A model generated the notes under the pieces. The model saw only the letters and a program-made list of their open reading frames with translations, made no database searches and was not told the origin of the DNA. Source: Stercorarius parasiticus (Eukaryota; Chordata; Aves; Charadriiformes; Stercorariidae). From it: a stretch of DNA of 64,000 nucleotides. A program made the position numbers and the translations under genes. Positions 27,505 to 41,177 of this stretch are shown in pieces. Within the stretch, counting starts at the first letter, position 1. The number at the start of each line of letters is the position of its first letter. The stretch lies in NCBI GenBank assembly GCA_013396915.1, contig VWZL01001289.1, positions 124,001-188,000 of the forward strand, in the 5' to 3' direction.

Positions 27505-30500
27505 CTAGTTTTGCTCCTGAAGCAATGAAAACTATATTTTTCTTTGCAACTACCTAGAAAGAAAGAATTTTTTTCTCCTTGCACACAGTTGTGAGTTAAA
27601 GCAAGCAGAAATAGTACGTTGAGACAATGGTCTTCACTATAACATACACAGCAACATGTATTACTTTACAAATTCAGAAAGTCCTTTCAAAAAAAGCTAA
27701 TCTTGCAGCACAGGTTCACTGGTAATAAAACCTGGAAGTACAGGGAGCTAGAAAACACAGTGCAAAGAATACATCAATCTTCCTGACTGAGAGGAAGCAG
27801 AGACAGGCTGGACCAAATACTCACAATTATCATCCCTGAATACTAGTACAAATTGTTGAAGAAATTATTCTGTCCAACACCCTCAGGATGTTTATCTAGA
27901 ATGGCACCAGAATTTTTCCTGGAAAACCTGGAGAGATATCTTGTTCTCACCCTTCTCACCCATACTCACCCGTTTCAAAAACTACGGTTTGAAGACGCGT
28001 GACTGAGGGCCTGATTTGCCTTTTAAGTTACTATTGATGATCAAGCATAAAGGAGGAGAAACTCTTAAGTTAATGAGCCTCAGCAGTTTAAGAAAACAAT
28101 ATTGTTTATCCCAAAGAAACACACTGATACATTTAGATCCTCTCAGGCAGTATGTTTAAATCATTTTGGGTAGGAAAGGAGGAAGAAGAATTAACAACTG
28201 CCTTGCACCATCTCTTCAGCCTTACAGCTACTAACACCAAGGGGATTCTTGCATTGGAAAAGCCATGCAGAATGTCTCAATATAAAAACATTAAAACACC
28301 ACTTTAGACATTACATTAAAACAAGTTTTAATCTGCCCCTGTCCTTCCCCTCTTTCTTTTTAAGCACAGTTTAAGAGAGCAGAACAACTCTGGTACTATT
28401 GACAACCAGAATTCCAAATACCTAAAGGACAAGGGGCCTGGAAGGAGATTCTCAAAGAGGAAAAATTTGATTACAGTTAAACTCTGACATTGCTTTAGAG
28501 AATAAGCAAGTGTAGTTCCAGAGGGCTGATCTGTTCTTTACAAGTACAGTGAAAAGCAATAAAAATAAAAGTGTTCTGAGGCCACTGACTCAACAAGGAA
28601 TTACACAAAGCACAAAAAAAAGAGAGAAAACAACAACTAAAAAAACACTGCCATAGTAGTTATATTTTGTATAGCCAAAAAGAAACCAAACTCCTAGTGG
28701 CTATCAAAAAGAGGTATCAGATATACAAGAATTCTAGACTAAATTATTAAAAAAAGTAGGGTAAGGTAAACACGTCACTGGTCAAGATACTCTCTTTCAA
28801 GAGAGAAATCTCATCTTCCTGTCCTTGGACGGACTGCTGCTCTGCTCTGGACATGACGAAAAGGAGAGACGGCACTTCTTGTCAGTCACTAATATGGTCT
28901 CCACTCAGAGACAGCTTTAATGTCTGAAAGTCAGACCACCAGAGACTGTATCAAGGACAGGCTAGTCATAGACTAGAAATGGCACACTGTCTTCTGAACC
29001 ATCTGATAAGAGTTAACCAATAAACCAGAAGATTCAGAAGTAAAGAGTTAAAAGAGATCCCCCGTACTCTGTTCGATAAGCCTTTTCACATGAAGCACAT
29101 CAGGCAGCAGGCCCACTAAAAAGCAAAGAGATTCATTTGAATGAAGCAAATAATCTGAGCAATGACTGATGACTGTTCAACAAGATCCATTTGCGGATTA
29201 CAGGAAAATAAGGAGACTTCATAGAGATTAAAAAGGCTATTTTCATTGTGTGACAATGCTTTGCGTAAGCAATACAGTAAAAAAAACTGGAAGGATAAAT
29301 ATAACTCTTTTTAGGGAAACACACTTATGATTCAAAATCACAAAAAAGGAGAGTTAAATTTTAAACAATCTCCAAAATTAAAACTCACAACTCCAAACAT
29401 TTTTCTTATTAACATGTCAGGTCTTAAATCTCAGCCTTTTGCTGGCGTAGTTGTCTTACATTCAGTTTCCACTTTTAGAATCCCCCCTTTCTGCTCCCTC
29501 AAAATTCTCATTTTATAGTTTTATTAATACCTTGTGTGCTTTTTTTTTTTTGCTCAGTGCAAGAATAAATAAAAGCACTTCAAGATGTATGTTTCTGATT
29601 GTATTATGGTGTGAAGGAAAGAGAAGAAAACAAGAAACATATACTTATCTAACAAAGCTACAGAATAAAATTGGATCCTACATTTTGCATTTGCAGGGTT
29701 AATTTTTTTGGGTTCATATTTAGTATATACATGCAAAGGCACATACAGGTGCATATATTATAACTGCTACTGTAGAACTCCAACAATCGCTGTGGGAATG
29801 TTTAAGAAAGATTATTCTCAATGCTAACAATTGCAAAATTTATCTCAATACACCCTCCCACTGCTGACAGTTTAGCAGGTGTTCTATTGCAACAAGCAGC
29901 AGTTCAGCTGCCACCTGGTAGGCGTAGGCTGACTTATCAGCATGCAGCACATTTCCACTTCTATCACTTTGAGACATGAGAGATCACAGCCTGGTTCTCT
30001 CTATTCACTTTCTCACTGAATCCCATTAATTACAATTACACTTGGGTACAGTCTGCTTCCTCCCAAGACTAGGTGACAGAACCAAACCTAAATATTTAAC
30101 TATTTCTAGCACTATTTTTTTTTTTAATTAGAATACAGGAATAATCAAGACACTGAAATAAGAACATCAACTCCCTTACCCACCTCAAACATGTGGTACT
30201 GAAAACAAACATGTTGGCATTTTGCAATACACTACTTTAAACACCAACCACTGAAAATTATACTGTTTACAAAGTAATGTTCTGTAAATCCAAAACTATA
30301 AATCTAGTTATAAAACCTTCCAGTTTGGAAGGTTTCATCTGACACTTCATGATAAAGCACAAGGCTATGAAAGGAATCAGTATTTACCTATATATTACAA
30401 TAACGAACTCAGCAACTACATTTCCATATGATAATATATCATTCAGAAAACAAACTACTTCTTACATGAATATAATTTATTCAAAAAAGATTGCTTTCCA

Positions 30501-30791
30501 CAGCAGGCAGTAACATTCTAAACGCCTACATTTCTTCAATTTTATACATAGGTTGATTTAAGCATGAAAAGTGAAGTGATATTCCAAAAGGCGTACAACA
30601 AATCAGTGGCTTCATCCCACCTACCTCGCTCAGTTTCTTTGCCTTAACAGTAAAGCTGTATTTCCCACAAGGTTCTTCTTATCGAATAATCTTCTAAAAA
30701 TTGCTTCCGCTCAGTTTTACTAAAAGCATACCATGTAATTGGCAGTACTAGTTAGTGCTGTTTTACTAGTAGTAGTGCCATTGGTAATTAC

Positions 30792-30840
30792 TGTAGACAC
30801 TGATTACTGAAGTGTAGACATTGATTATTGGTGTGTAGAT
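30792..30840. repeat. 21-bp minisatellite, 2.3 copies
   Basis: The unit tgtagacactgattactgaag repeats with a few changes at 30813 and partly at 30834. Confidence 0.75.
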
Positions 30841-31111
30841 GCTTGCATGTTTTTCATTTTGTTGCAAAATACTATTTTCAGGAGGGATCAAGAACATTTT
30901 GAAATGTTAATAAATTTCTGTTATAAAAATCTGTTTGAAGACATATTCTCCAATTATATTTCCTTCTTCAATAATGGATTCATGTCACATGGCAGTACTT
31001 CGGCTACAAAGTACAATATATTGTAATATCATCCCATAAATTCTGAGATTATAAATTGTTCTATTCACTCACTTAAAGTATTATTTTTGTTGCAATATTA
31101 TATTTTTCAAT

Positions 31112-31116
31112 ATACT
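31112..31116. repeat. 5' target-site duplication of the solo LTR
   Basis: The pentamer atact immediately precedes the LTR's TG terminus and is repeated directly after its CA terminus. Confidence 0.85.
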
Positions 31117-31705
31117 TGTGCCATTTTAGCTGGGATAGAATTAAATTTCTTCTTAGCAGCTTTATGGGGCTATGTGTTGGATTTGTGCTGGAAACTCTTG
31201 ATAACACGGGGATGTTTTAGTTCTTGCTGAGTAGAGCTTAGACAGCGTCAAGGCCTGCTCTGCTCCTCACACTGCCCTGACAGCAAGTAGGCTTGCAGGA
31301 GACAAGCTGGGAGGGGACGTGGCCATGACAGCTGACCCCACCTGACAAAAGGGATAGCCCACACTGTATGACGGTGCACTCAGCATATAAAACCAGGTGA
31401 AGAAGAAGGAAGGAGGGGGATGTTCGGAGTTATGGCACTTGTCTTCCCAAATAACCATTACGTGTGATGGAGCCCTGCTTTCCTGGAGATGCTGAACACC
31501 TGCTGGCCGGTGGGAAGCGGTGAATTAATTCCTTGTTTTGATTTGCTTGCGTGCGCCAATTTTGCTTTAGCTATTAAACTGCCTTTATCTCACAACCCAC
31601 GAGTTTTCTCACTTTTACCCTCCCAGTTCTCTCCCGCATCGTGCAAAGGAGGAAGAGCGAGTGGTTGTGTGGGGCTCAGCTGCTTCCCAGGGTTAAACCA
31701 TGACA
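31117..31705 (+). mobile_element. Solo LTR of an avian ERVL-like endogenous retrovirus
   Basis: A 589-bp element starts TGTGCC and ends CATGACA (TG...CA termini). It is flanked by a perfect 5-bp direct repeat, atact, at 31112-31116 and 31706-31710, which is the target-site duplication expected of LTR integration. Internal order fits an LTR: a U3 region, a TATA-like catataaaa at about 31384, then a transcribed region with the TGATGGAGCCCTGCTTTCCTGG-type block, and a TATTAAAC signal near 31570. I recognise this block as a very common avian LTR; the ERVL assignment is from memory plus the 5-bp duplication. No internal viral genes are present, so it is a solo LTR left by recombination. It lies antisense to KDM4C, between exons D and E. 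Confidence 0.88.
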
Positions 31706-31710
31706 ATACT
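31706..31710. repeat. 3' target-site duplication of the solo LTR
   Basis: The pentamer atact directly follows the LTR's CA terminus and matches the copy at 31112-31116 exactly. Confidence 0.85.
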
Positions 31711-32971
31711 ATACAAGAAAACATTCACTTAAATATTATTTCTATGGGCTACCCTTCATACTATTACAAAAATATCAACTAAAACAGATAGAAAGCACTG
31801 CCTTGTCCTATATTCTAGGCTGGGGAACATGATAAACTAAGTTTGCATACACAAGTCCACAGGATATAAATAAATAAACACCACATACGTTAAAACAGAA
31901 CCCACAATAAAAAACAAGGAGTGTGGAGAGGACAGTTTACAGGCCTATGGTGTAGCGGGAACAGAGTGACAAAGAGTATATATTGCCTAGTTCTTCTGAA
32001 CACTTTAAAACAGTCTGCACAATTGGAAACCAAGAATCATAACCCATTAATGATCAAAAGGCTTTTAAAAAACTCACTATATAACATGAACAGATGTTCA
32101 GGCAGGGGACCTTCTGAACGAAGCTCCACTCTTCTGAGTAGGCCTACAAAGCTCTTGAATTTAGAAATTTAGAATTTGCAAAGCATTCAGGATGTAAAAT
32201 ATGTACAGTTAAAGAAAAAGCAATGCAGTAAAAATGTTTTTATTAGCTGGCATCTATAGGAAGTTCAAAGTGGAAAACAAAAAGGTAGAAAATCTTGTAG
32301 AAAAGGACAAGAAACTGAATACATCAGATGTTTTTGAAAACACCTGTGTGTTAAATTCATCCACAAAGAAGAAAGCCAGTTATCCTTCCTACTTTCTGGT
32401 TATATAACGTTCTGATCAAGTGTCCAGTCTGCCACTACCTAGCAACACAAAATAATCACTCTTTTTTTAATACGTTACACGTTTTAAAATACATTTTAAG
32501 TTAAAAAACAGTTCTTTTGGTTTTATTCCACATGAAACTTTTTAGATCATAATACTGATAAAGTTATATCAGAAAATACAATATACAATAATACAGATAT
32601 GAAATAATTTATTTTAAAATATTAGGTATAACGCATTAATACAACTAGTTAAGTGTTTCAGTCAAAAAAAAATTACATGCAAGCTTGCATGGAAATAAAA
32701 TAGAAATTTAAAATATTGGTAATGTCATAATAACCACAGAAACTTTAGATAAAGATTATGATGGCTGAAAGTGTTTCCTGCTAGAAAATTCCAAGCTAAA
32801 CCAGGTGAAAGTCCTAATACTACAAGCATTTGTTTTCATCTTTTTATGGAGTCAGTGCCTAAAAAAATAAAAATACTAATTTTGCATCAGCTGTACTATA
32901 AACAATCCTTATAGTAAACACAATTTAACTCAATGCATGAATGCACAGTTTAAAAATAAACACTAATGTAC

Positions 32972-33075
32972 CTTGTCAAAAGGAATTCCATACTTCTTCA
33001 ATATTGATGGAGAAATCAGAGTCATCTTGTGGCGAAGAAAAGCATCACATCCTTGAGAACTGCTTGGGAAGAACC
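32972..33075 (-). CDS. KDM4C: KDM4C internal exon D (zinc-site Cys236 and His242)
   Basis: This 104-nt exon opens with GG completing a Gly codon and encodes [15 protein letters not shown], then [19 protein letters not shown]. It equals human KDM4C 228-261 with Ile for Val251. SSSQGCDAF separates it from KDM4A, which has GSAQSCEAF. Cys236 and His242 are two of the four ligands of the structural zinc in KDM4 enzymes; the partners, Cys308 and Cys310, belong to the next exon after exon E, which is not seen here. The acceptor is gtactag and the donor is gtacat after GAC AAG. It ends in phase 0. Confidence 0.96.
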
Positions 33076-33618
33076 CTAGTACAGCAAGATAAGCAAAATC
33101 AGGTATCTTTTAATTAAAACAAGCAGGATTTTTTTGTAATATTTTACAATACATAATAGTGTTTACACTTCTTTTAGAATTTTCTATGTCTTTGCTAGGT
33201 TCTGAGAGATTTGTATAGAAGGGAAATGTGCCTCCTAAATTCTTCAACTGATTTTCATGGAGAGGGATTGCAGGGGTTTGGGGTTTTTTTGTTTGTTTGT
33301 TAAGAATTGAAACAATTTAAAATAAATTTGGACCTGTAAATTGAGGCATACTTTTCTTACTCTTTTGAGAAATATTTTATTGTTTGGGGATTTTTTTTTT
33401 TTTACATTAACATTCATTCTGCAGCCTCTGCACACATGAAAATCAACTGTAGTATATAAAAGATTTTCACAAGGACTAGGTTTACCTGGCACTTCCAGAC
33501 CATCTATACAGTAAACAAACACAACTTTCTATTTAGAAAAGGCCAGAAAGTATGGCTACTTTCACAGAGATTATCCGGTACAGCTGAAAACAGTTGGGCT
33601 TTGTTTTTGGGGTTTTTT

Positions 33619-33790
33619 TTTGCTTCTTTATATCTTATTTTGATTCCTATGAACAAAGATTGCTTTCCTTGTTTCAACTTGCATACCACTCCACAAACCC
33701 TGCTTTGCTTCTTTGTATCTTATTTTGATTCCTATGGACAAAGATTGCTTTCCTTGTTTCAACTTGCGTACCACTCCACAAACCCTGCTT
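33619..33790. repeat. 85-bp tandem duplication (two copies)
   Basis: Two head-to-tail copies with period 85 bp; the unit begins tttgcttctttatatcttat. I count about three mismatches between copies (ta/tg in the first line, gaac/ggac, cata/cgta), so the duplication is fairly recent. It lies in the intron between exons C and D. Confidence 0.9.
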
Positions 33791-35205
33791 AATCCATTAA
33801 ATAATTATATAATCCAGTTGAGAACATGGAGATAAATGAATGAAGGGAAAAGTGAAAAACTGAAGATGAGGTTTTGGTGTTATTAAACTCTGGTATCTGA
33901 CCCTCTAACCAGGACGTGAACAGCATCTCAGCTACAGTTCTAATGAGCTGCCCAAACTTTCCTTCTCTAAAATGAAAATAGCAGGTTCTTTTCCCTTCAA
34001 TCTAACTTTACTACAGTAAGAAACCACTATGTTACAAGGACAACAGAAGAAGATGAGAAGGAGAAAGAGGGGGAAAGTTTCCAGAAAATCCCTAGGTTTG
34101 TCCTTCTTGACATCCTTTCAGACTCCATTCCAGAAAGCAGGTAACACTCTCAAAAACTGAAAACACAATTCCTATAAACAATAAAACAAAGGAAAAGAAA
34201 GGCATAGTAGTTAATGAAGAAGCTCCTGAAAACATCAGATTGAAAAATGGAAGGAATACAGTGAGAGGCATCTAACCACCTACTACTTTCTCTGAATACT
34301 TGCTCTCAATCCTTCTTCCACTTAAGTACAGATGTATGACTTGCTCCGAGATGAATACATGTCTTTTGCTGTAGCCAAGAGAATACTTTTGACTGTATTA
34401 TAATGCAACATCACAGAAGCCGCACAAAGTTACGGCGTGAACATCAGCAGAACTAGGTTGACAAGGGGAACAATTTACTCACTGTCCTGGTTTGAGGTAA
34501 AACAGAACCAATTCCAAAATCATTTTCATTTGCACTATAAACATAGGCAAAATTCATATGATAAGAAAATCCAAATATAAAGCCATTTTAAAATGATGTC
34601 TTTTTTCTGGGTACAAGGAAAACATATGTAATCCTATTCTGTTATGCAGGAAAACTACCTGATAACCATGGACAGAAAGTAAAGTGAAGTAAACAGTATT
34701 TTTAAAAGTGTATTTTACCAATTATCTTGCACAGCAACTTGATACTGGAGAAGACACAATGCCAGTTCTTCATGATGAAAACATTCTCCTTAATGATGGC
34801 ATTAATACTGATTCAGAAAAAAAACTTTTGATTCACTTATGCATAAAATTATATTTTATGCCTGAAGAACACAAAAAAAAAAATCTTTTAGAGAAGTCCA
34901 GATTGATAGGTTACCTGGGATTATCCAAGGTCTAAATGTTTATCCTCAACAAATATCTTAACCAATAACACCACTCAATTATTCTACAAACTGAATTTTA
35001 ACTGTTTTTGTGGAAAAGCCTGCTAATTGTATGAAAGAAATACGAAGATGTCACCCAAGAAAAATACAGGAAAAAATTAACAAAAATGATTAGACAAATG
35101 ATACAAAAACATTGCTTAGTGCACATGAAATTAGCCACAGGACATTTAAATACCAAAAGGGCTTTTGTCATCCCTTTCCTTTGCACAAGTTGTTGTATAC
35201 AAGAG

Positions 35206-36228
35206 AGTTGCAGTCAGCGGCTCACTGTCCAAGTGGCAACCAGTGACGAGTGGCATTCCTCAGGTGTTGTTACATCTTTGTTGGTGACATGGACAGTGGG
35301 ATCGAGTGTGCCCTCAGCAACTTTTGCCAATGACACCAAGCTGTGTGGTGCGGTAGACACGCTGGAGGGAAGGGATGCCATCCAGAGGGACCTGGACAGG
35401 ATTGGGAGGTGGGCCCATGCAAACTTCACTAAGTACAACCTGTCCAAGTGCAAGGTCCTGCATGTAGGTCAGGGCAATCCCAAGCACAAGTACAGGTTGG
35501 GCGGAGAAGGGACTGAGAGCAGTCCTGAGGAAAGGGACTTGGGGGTGTTGGTGGATGAGAAGCTCAATATGAGCCAGCAAAGCGCACTGACAGCCCAGAA
35601 AGCCAACCACATGGTGGGCTGCATCAAAAGAAGTGTGACCAGCAGGTCAAGGGAGGCGATTCTGGCCCTCTACTCTGCTCTCATGACACCCAACCTGGAG
35701 TACTGTGTCCTGCTCTGGAGCCCCCAACACATGAAGGACATGGATCTGGTTGAAGTGGGTCCAGAGGAGGGCCGGAGCACCCTGATCGACAAATATGATG
35801 AGAGGCCTGGAGCACCTCTCCTATGACGACAGGCTGAGAGAGTTGGGGATGTTCAGCCTGGGGAAGAGAAGGCTTTGGGGAGACCTTACAGTGGCATTCC
35901 AGTATCTGAAGGGGGCCTACAGGAAAGCTGGAGAGGGACTTTTTACAAGGGCACATAGTGACAGGACAAGGGGTAATGGCTTCAAACTGGAAGAAGGTAG
36001 ATTTACGTTAGATATCAGGAAGAAATTTTTCACTATGAGGGCGATGAAGCACTGGAACAGGTTGTCCAGGGAAGCTGTGGATGCCCCATCCCTGGTAGTG
36101 TTCAAGACCGGACTGGATGGGGCTTTAATTAATCTGGTCTAAGTGGGAAGTGTCCCTGCCCATGGCAGTGGGGTTGGAACTACATAATCTCAGGTCCCTT
36201 CCAACCTAAACCATTCCATGATTCTATA
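35206..36228 (+). mobile_element. CR1 LINE, 5'-truncated, reverse-transcriptase remnant
   Basis: About 1 kb of CR1 in sense orientation. The open frame includes the RT segment with DTKLCGAVDTLEGRDAIQRD, then a C-terminal stretch with [20 protein letters not shown] and a later one with MKHWNRLSREAVDAPSLVVF. The catalytic motif, normally F-A-D-D in CR1, reads F-A-N-D (AAT at 35329-35331). Relative to typical CR1 a short piece is missing just upstream of it, near 35270. The frame breaks at about 35795-35826, where the reading moves to another frame. The 3' end is the diagnostic CR1 tail, finishing at attctata. It cannot encode a working polymerase. It lies opposite to KDM4C. Confidence 0.93.
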
Positions 36229-36304
36229 CCTCTCACATAAATGTTAGTTTGTCATTCACATATGCAGTTTTATTCTTGAAGCAACACACTCACAACTCGA
36301 CTTT

Positions 36305-36332
36305 AAAAAAACAAAACAAAACAAAACAAACC
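36305..36332. repeat. (AAAAC)n microsatellite
   Basis: About five units of the pentamer, 77 bp after the CR1 tail ends. Confidence 0.85.
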
Positions 36333-39300
36333 AACACTTTCAGTCAATTAACCATCTAAATATTTTTAATGGCTTCAGGAAAAAAGATGAAATCTCAACA
36401 ATTTTCCATAATATAGAGCCTTCTCTGTAATGTCAGATTAATTTCTTCTATCTGATGAGGTTATATTTATGTCCATTAACCACCCTAAAATTCCAGAACA
36501 ATTTCTAGAGTTTAAAATGATCACACTATGATTGTTATATTCTTTGTACATTCTTTCTTAACACACTGCCCACTCCTGGGAGAACAAATTTTTTCTAATT
36601 TTCTCAGATATAAGGTTAAGCAGCACTTAAGTAGCAAAGGTGTAACATACACTTGCGCTAATCAACTCTGCTAAGATGCTCTGAGATCAAATTTTATTCA
36701 AATTGATGGTTCTTTCTTGTTTCTCCCCACCAACAGGCACAGAATTCTTTACTCTCTCTTGGAATTCTTAATAATGTTATAATGTAAGCTTCAAAAAGTA
36801 GTATTTGGTAGGCAAAATTTTATCATACACATTTGGCTTCACTGATTAAAAGACAATTAAAAGAAACTAGCCCACAATCTCAACTATTTTGGCAAAATTA
36901 ATGCCTATAACATAATGATAACAATCATAACTTGGAATCTACAGCTTACGAGCTTGAAGAAATCTCAGTCCTGAGCAGCATAATAATAGAAATATACTGG
37001 AACATACTGTTAAAAAAGTAATTGAAAGTGATATTTGAGACTTCGGAAATAACCAGTACGAAAAGTAGCAAAAACCTTGATTTCTAAAAGCAGGGAGAGT
37101 TTGACTGAGTTGTTTTCCCCAAGAAAAAAAAAATTTTGTACCAAATTCTGCTACTGCAGTCTGCTTAATTAGCTTAATACATGATGATAAAAAGCAAATG
37201 ATGGGCAGATATCCAAAACTTAAGTTGTACCACTACAGCTCCAAGAGATCAGAAACAGTTGTGAGATCTCCGACCAGAAGGCAAACTTGTTGCTGAATTC
37301 TAAGAAAGCTGCAAACAACGCAGCACAGCAGAAGACAACCTGCTCAAAACCCATTATGAGAAATTTACTGGAGAACATTTGCTGTGATTACAGAGCCCTC
37401 ACATTGAAATCACAGCACCATCTACATGTTCTGTACCACTGTAAAATGTCCTGTGACTGTGTCAAAGTCTACACTTACACACACTAAAGTCTTCCAGTCT
37501 CATTCACCTCTTTTTCTCAAAAGCACTCCCCTTCAATGAACAAGGAAAGAAAGGAAGGTAGTATTTCCTCATTACAAGACTGTTTATTAGAAGGTCATTT
37601 GTTCTGCCCAGGGTAAAGGTAAGGTCACACAAGCTTTTCTTTCAGGAAAGAAAATCCCTGTGGGAGAACTGGTTAGCAGATGTAAAAAAAATACTTAATA
37701 GCACAATGAATAGAGGACATTGCATTAGAAACTTCACAAGACCCTTATAAATACATTAAATGCAGGCCAATTCAAGACATGCCTCCAACACACCAGAGCC
37801 ATTCTCAAATAACAAACCGATGTTAAAAGTATCAATTTACAGGATTACCAGTTAATCCTGGATATTTAGTGAAATCCCACATCCAAAAGAAAAAACACTG
37901 AAATCTAAAATGTAACTACCGTTCAAGTTCTGTACTACATTCATGCTTTTATGAGACACTTGAAATCTTAATTTAATCCATCAACACAAATCCATGAACT
38001 CCAAATCAGTTCTACAAAAGCAGGCATTTTGTGGGAATTTGCATGCAGACCCAGTTTCTCTGATGGTCTCTTGAGATGTGGCAGACCTCTTCTATACCTC
38101 TTCTCAATACTTCTATTTAGCCATCTGTACCTACTTAATCTTATTGGAAATGGTTATACAGAACACAAGAAGACAATTCAAAGCCATTACTTTGTAGGAG
38201 CTGATGAGCAATAATCAAAGATCAGGGTGAAACAGGATCAGGTTGCTCATTGATTTACATCCATGAGAAAAAGACCGTTCATTTGAAAATTCTCCAATCC
38301 ATGATTTAAAGAAACACTGACATTCTCAACACTTAGAGCAGAATTAGAACAGTCTACAGGGTAAATACGTGATTCAGTGCTTGGCGGCCAAATGTTTGGA
38401 TATGAGCACGTGAACTATAGGTAGAGTACATTTATCCACCAAACAGAAAGTCCCACTCGTGCTTTTTAAAAACCTTATCTAGTCAACACAAGCAACAACA
38501 GCAAAGAATATATGAAAACACAGGCTTCAGACTGTGTTAACAATCAAAAACATGCTCTCAGAAGACTCTACGTACATACTGTGATAGATAACATAACCCA
38601 AAATAAGATAACCTTACACAAAGTAACTAACGCTGTTTGTACTAACAAAATAAAACTACTTCTTGAGTTACTGTCTTATCACTGGACTGGTGAAGACACA
38701 CCCTTTTGTCAATGCTATTCCACCTCAGTAGACAGTGACACTTCCATACAGTTTCTGGTTTTATGATCCATGTTCTCAATGCAAGTCAAAGCCCTCTCAT
38801 CTTTGGGGGAAGCTGGAACCAGTGGGCACTAAAAAAATTCCCTAGCTGTGTCTGAGGAAGACAGGACTCCACATGCTTCCAGGACACTGCTGCACCGGGA
38901 AGTCTTTAAAGCATACGTGAAATGGTTCAGGGATAAAGATAATTTTAAAATCAGTTTACCTCTATAAATTGAAGGACAGTGAGCACTGCTATCGGGAAGG
39001 CTCTTTTTCCTTTTTTTCATCCTGAGAGTACCATTCCTACATATCACACACAGCTGATTATCACATGACCACATCAGTTTGTGTGAGTGATAGTTGTGAT
39101 GTGAAGTGGATTGGGTTCCATTCCCTTGTTGATTAGCATTTTCAAGATATTTGGAACGCTTATCTATGGTATCAAGAATGTGTTCATACTGTTTTTAATT
39201 AAACTGTTCATACATGGACAAATTACAATACTATTCCCAAAAGAGCAACCCTGCAAGTAACTCCATTTACTTGAACAGGGCAATTGGCTATAATTACCTT

Positions 39301-39505
39301 GTATGATCAGGGATATCACAATTTGGCCAATAATAAAGTCAGTATTCAAGCACACACACACAAAATCATATTCTTAGGGAACTTTCAAATCAAATTCTGA
39401 CCAGTCAATGAATGAGGCTAGACCTCCTGTCTTTTTCTACACATTAAAGTCTTCACTTGAAATTTTATAGTAAAGATGCTGTATTTCTAGTTTATTAATA
39501 TTAAT

Positions 39506-39548
39506 TGAAAATATAAATACAAAACATGAAAATATAAATATAAAAATT
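39506..39548. repeat. 21-bp tandem duplication, AT-rich
   Basis: The unit tgaaaatataaatacaaaac occurs twice at a 21-bp period, with minor differences in the second copy. Confidence 0.7.
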
Positions 39549-41155
39549 CTAAACTTATAACATAAGAAAGAAAACACCCTGAAGTGGAAATATCTTTAAT
39601 GTAATTAAAAATAATCCCAGTTAATGCAATTAAGCTCAAAGTTACAGTAATTTTTTACTTATGTAGATCTTCATTTAAAGGACTTAGAACTACAAAATAT
39701 TAATCATAATTCACTGATCAGTACTCTTGGAACACAGGCAGAGATGAAAGAAGGACTGAGTTTTCTAGTAATTTTTATTTTTAGATTTTACTTTGGTAGG
39801 CATAAATATAAACTTCATATAATTTATTTAAATTAATTTGCAGTGATTTGAACTAATTTGATTTAACTTTCTGTACTGCACATAAAAGAAACTAGGAGGA
39901 CAAGTCTGCATACCAACAGTCCTCACAAAGAAGCCGTGGCAATTTGTACGCTATACAAAGCACATAGTACAAAAGCCACAAAAGATGCAAGTGCTGTGAA
40001 ATATGAGTGTTGTTATGCCCAGACGAATATGTTACAGCCTTAAGTTTATTCTCTTAGATGCAACTTTCCTAACTTGACTCATATAACTATCAGTTGAGAC
40101 AAAAGTTCAATTCTTCAGCTGCTCAAGTTTTCAGATTCAAGACCCTTTGAAGTTATGCAAATTCTATATCAAGTTTAATTTCACCAACTATTTATACTTG
40201 TTTTCATACATAACAGGTAATGACTTCTGCATAAAATGAATTAGTTAATACTACACACCATAGAAAGCTCTTTGTAACATCCCTATATACTTACAATATA
40301 TTAAACTTTAGTTTCTTCTTTAACACAATTGAACACCACAGATAGATGTCATCTCCTCTCTAAAACAGTTTCTGCAATTAAATGAGCTATTAAACGATCT
40401 TGAAAATCCTTCAAACTGTCATTTCTGATTTGCCACTCTGCTTCTATTCTCTTCATTTTCTAACCCATTTTCTGAAACAAAAAATCCTTAAGAATACCAT
40501 GGTACTACAGATTAACATAACAAGTATAAAAATTGCAGTTAACAGCTCACTTGAGATTTTTATTACATTTATGTCTACATAAAATTGAAAAAAACGTACA
40601 TAAATGAGAAAACAGCTGAAGGGCAAAATCAAACTCTTGTCTTTATTAGATGCAAGTCTGATGTCTTTCAGATAAAATATTTGTAGGTGCAACAGTCAAT
40701 CAATATTTCAAAAGCAAAAATGGAAAGCATGCTAGCCGTCCTTTAATTTTATGTATCAACTGCTGCCTTGACTTAGTCAGCCTGTCACATTGAATGCATT
40801 ATTTTATTATTTTAAGTATTTAGGAGCATTTAATTTGGTAGGCATCTGGTCATCAGAGCTAACTTTCTTAAATAAAATACTTTTGCTTTTCCTTCAGAGG
40901 TTGCACTGTTGCATAAGTATGATTAAAAAATATTTTAATACACATTTAATTAAGTATGACGGTCTAATACACACTATGGTTTTTTAATATTCACTATTAA
41001 GTGAATTGCAGCCATGCAGCTTACTTCACATTTTCATCTTTTAAAGTTACCTTGCTATAAAACTCAGACTGTATTTTAGCAGACAGCAGTTGCAAAGTAG
41101 AAGATCACAGAGGTCTTAGACTCTACAGCATGGAAATAATCAGAAATTGTAGTTT

Positions 41156-41177
41156 AAAAAAAAAAAAAAAAAAAAAA
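41156..41177. repeat. Poly-A tract (22 A)
   Basis: Uninterrupted run of 22 A. No SINE or LINE sequence is recognisable immediately 5' of it, so I do not call it a retrotransposon tail. Confidence 0.9.

Noticed and set aside
34708..34935. 75-codon plus-strand frame with a protein-like look
   Set aside because: Short, AT-rich, no splice support and no known motif; probably chance.
39345..39362. Short CA/AC run
   Set aside because: Too short to call a microsatellite with confidence.
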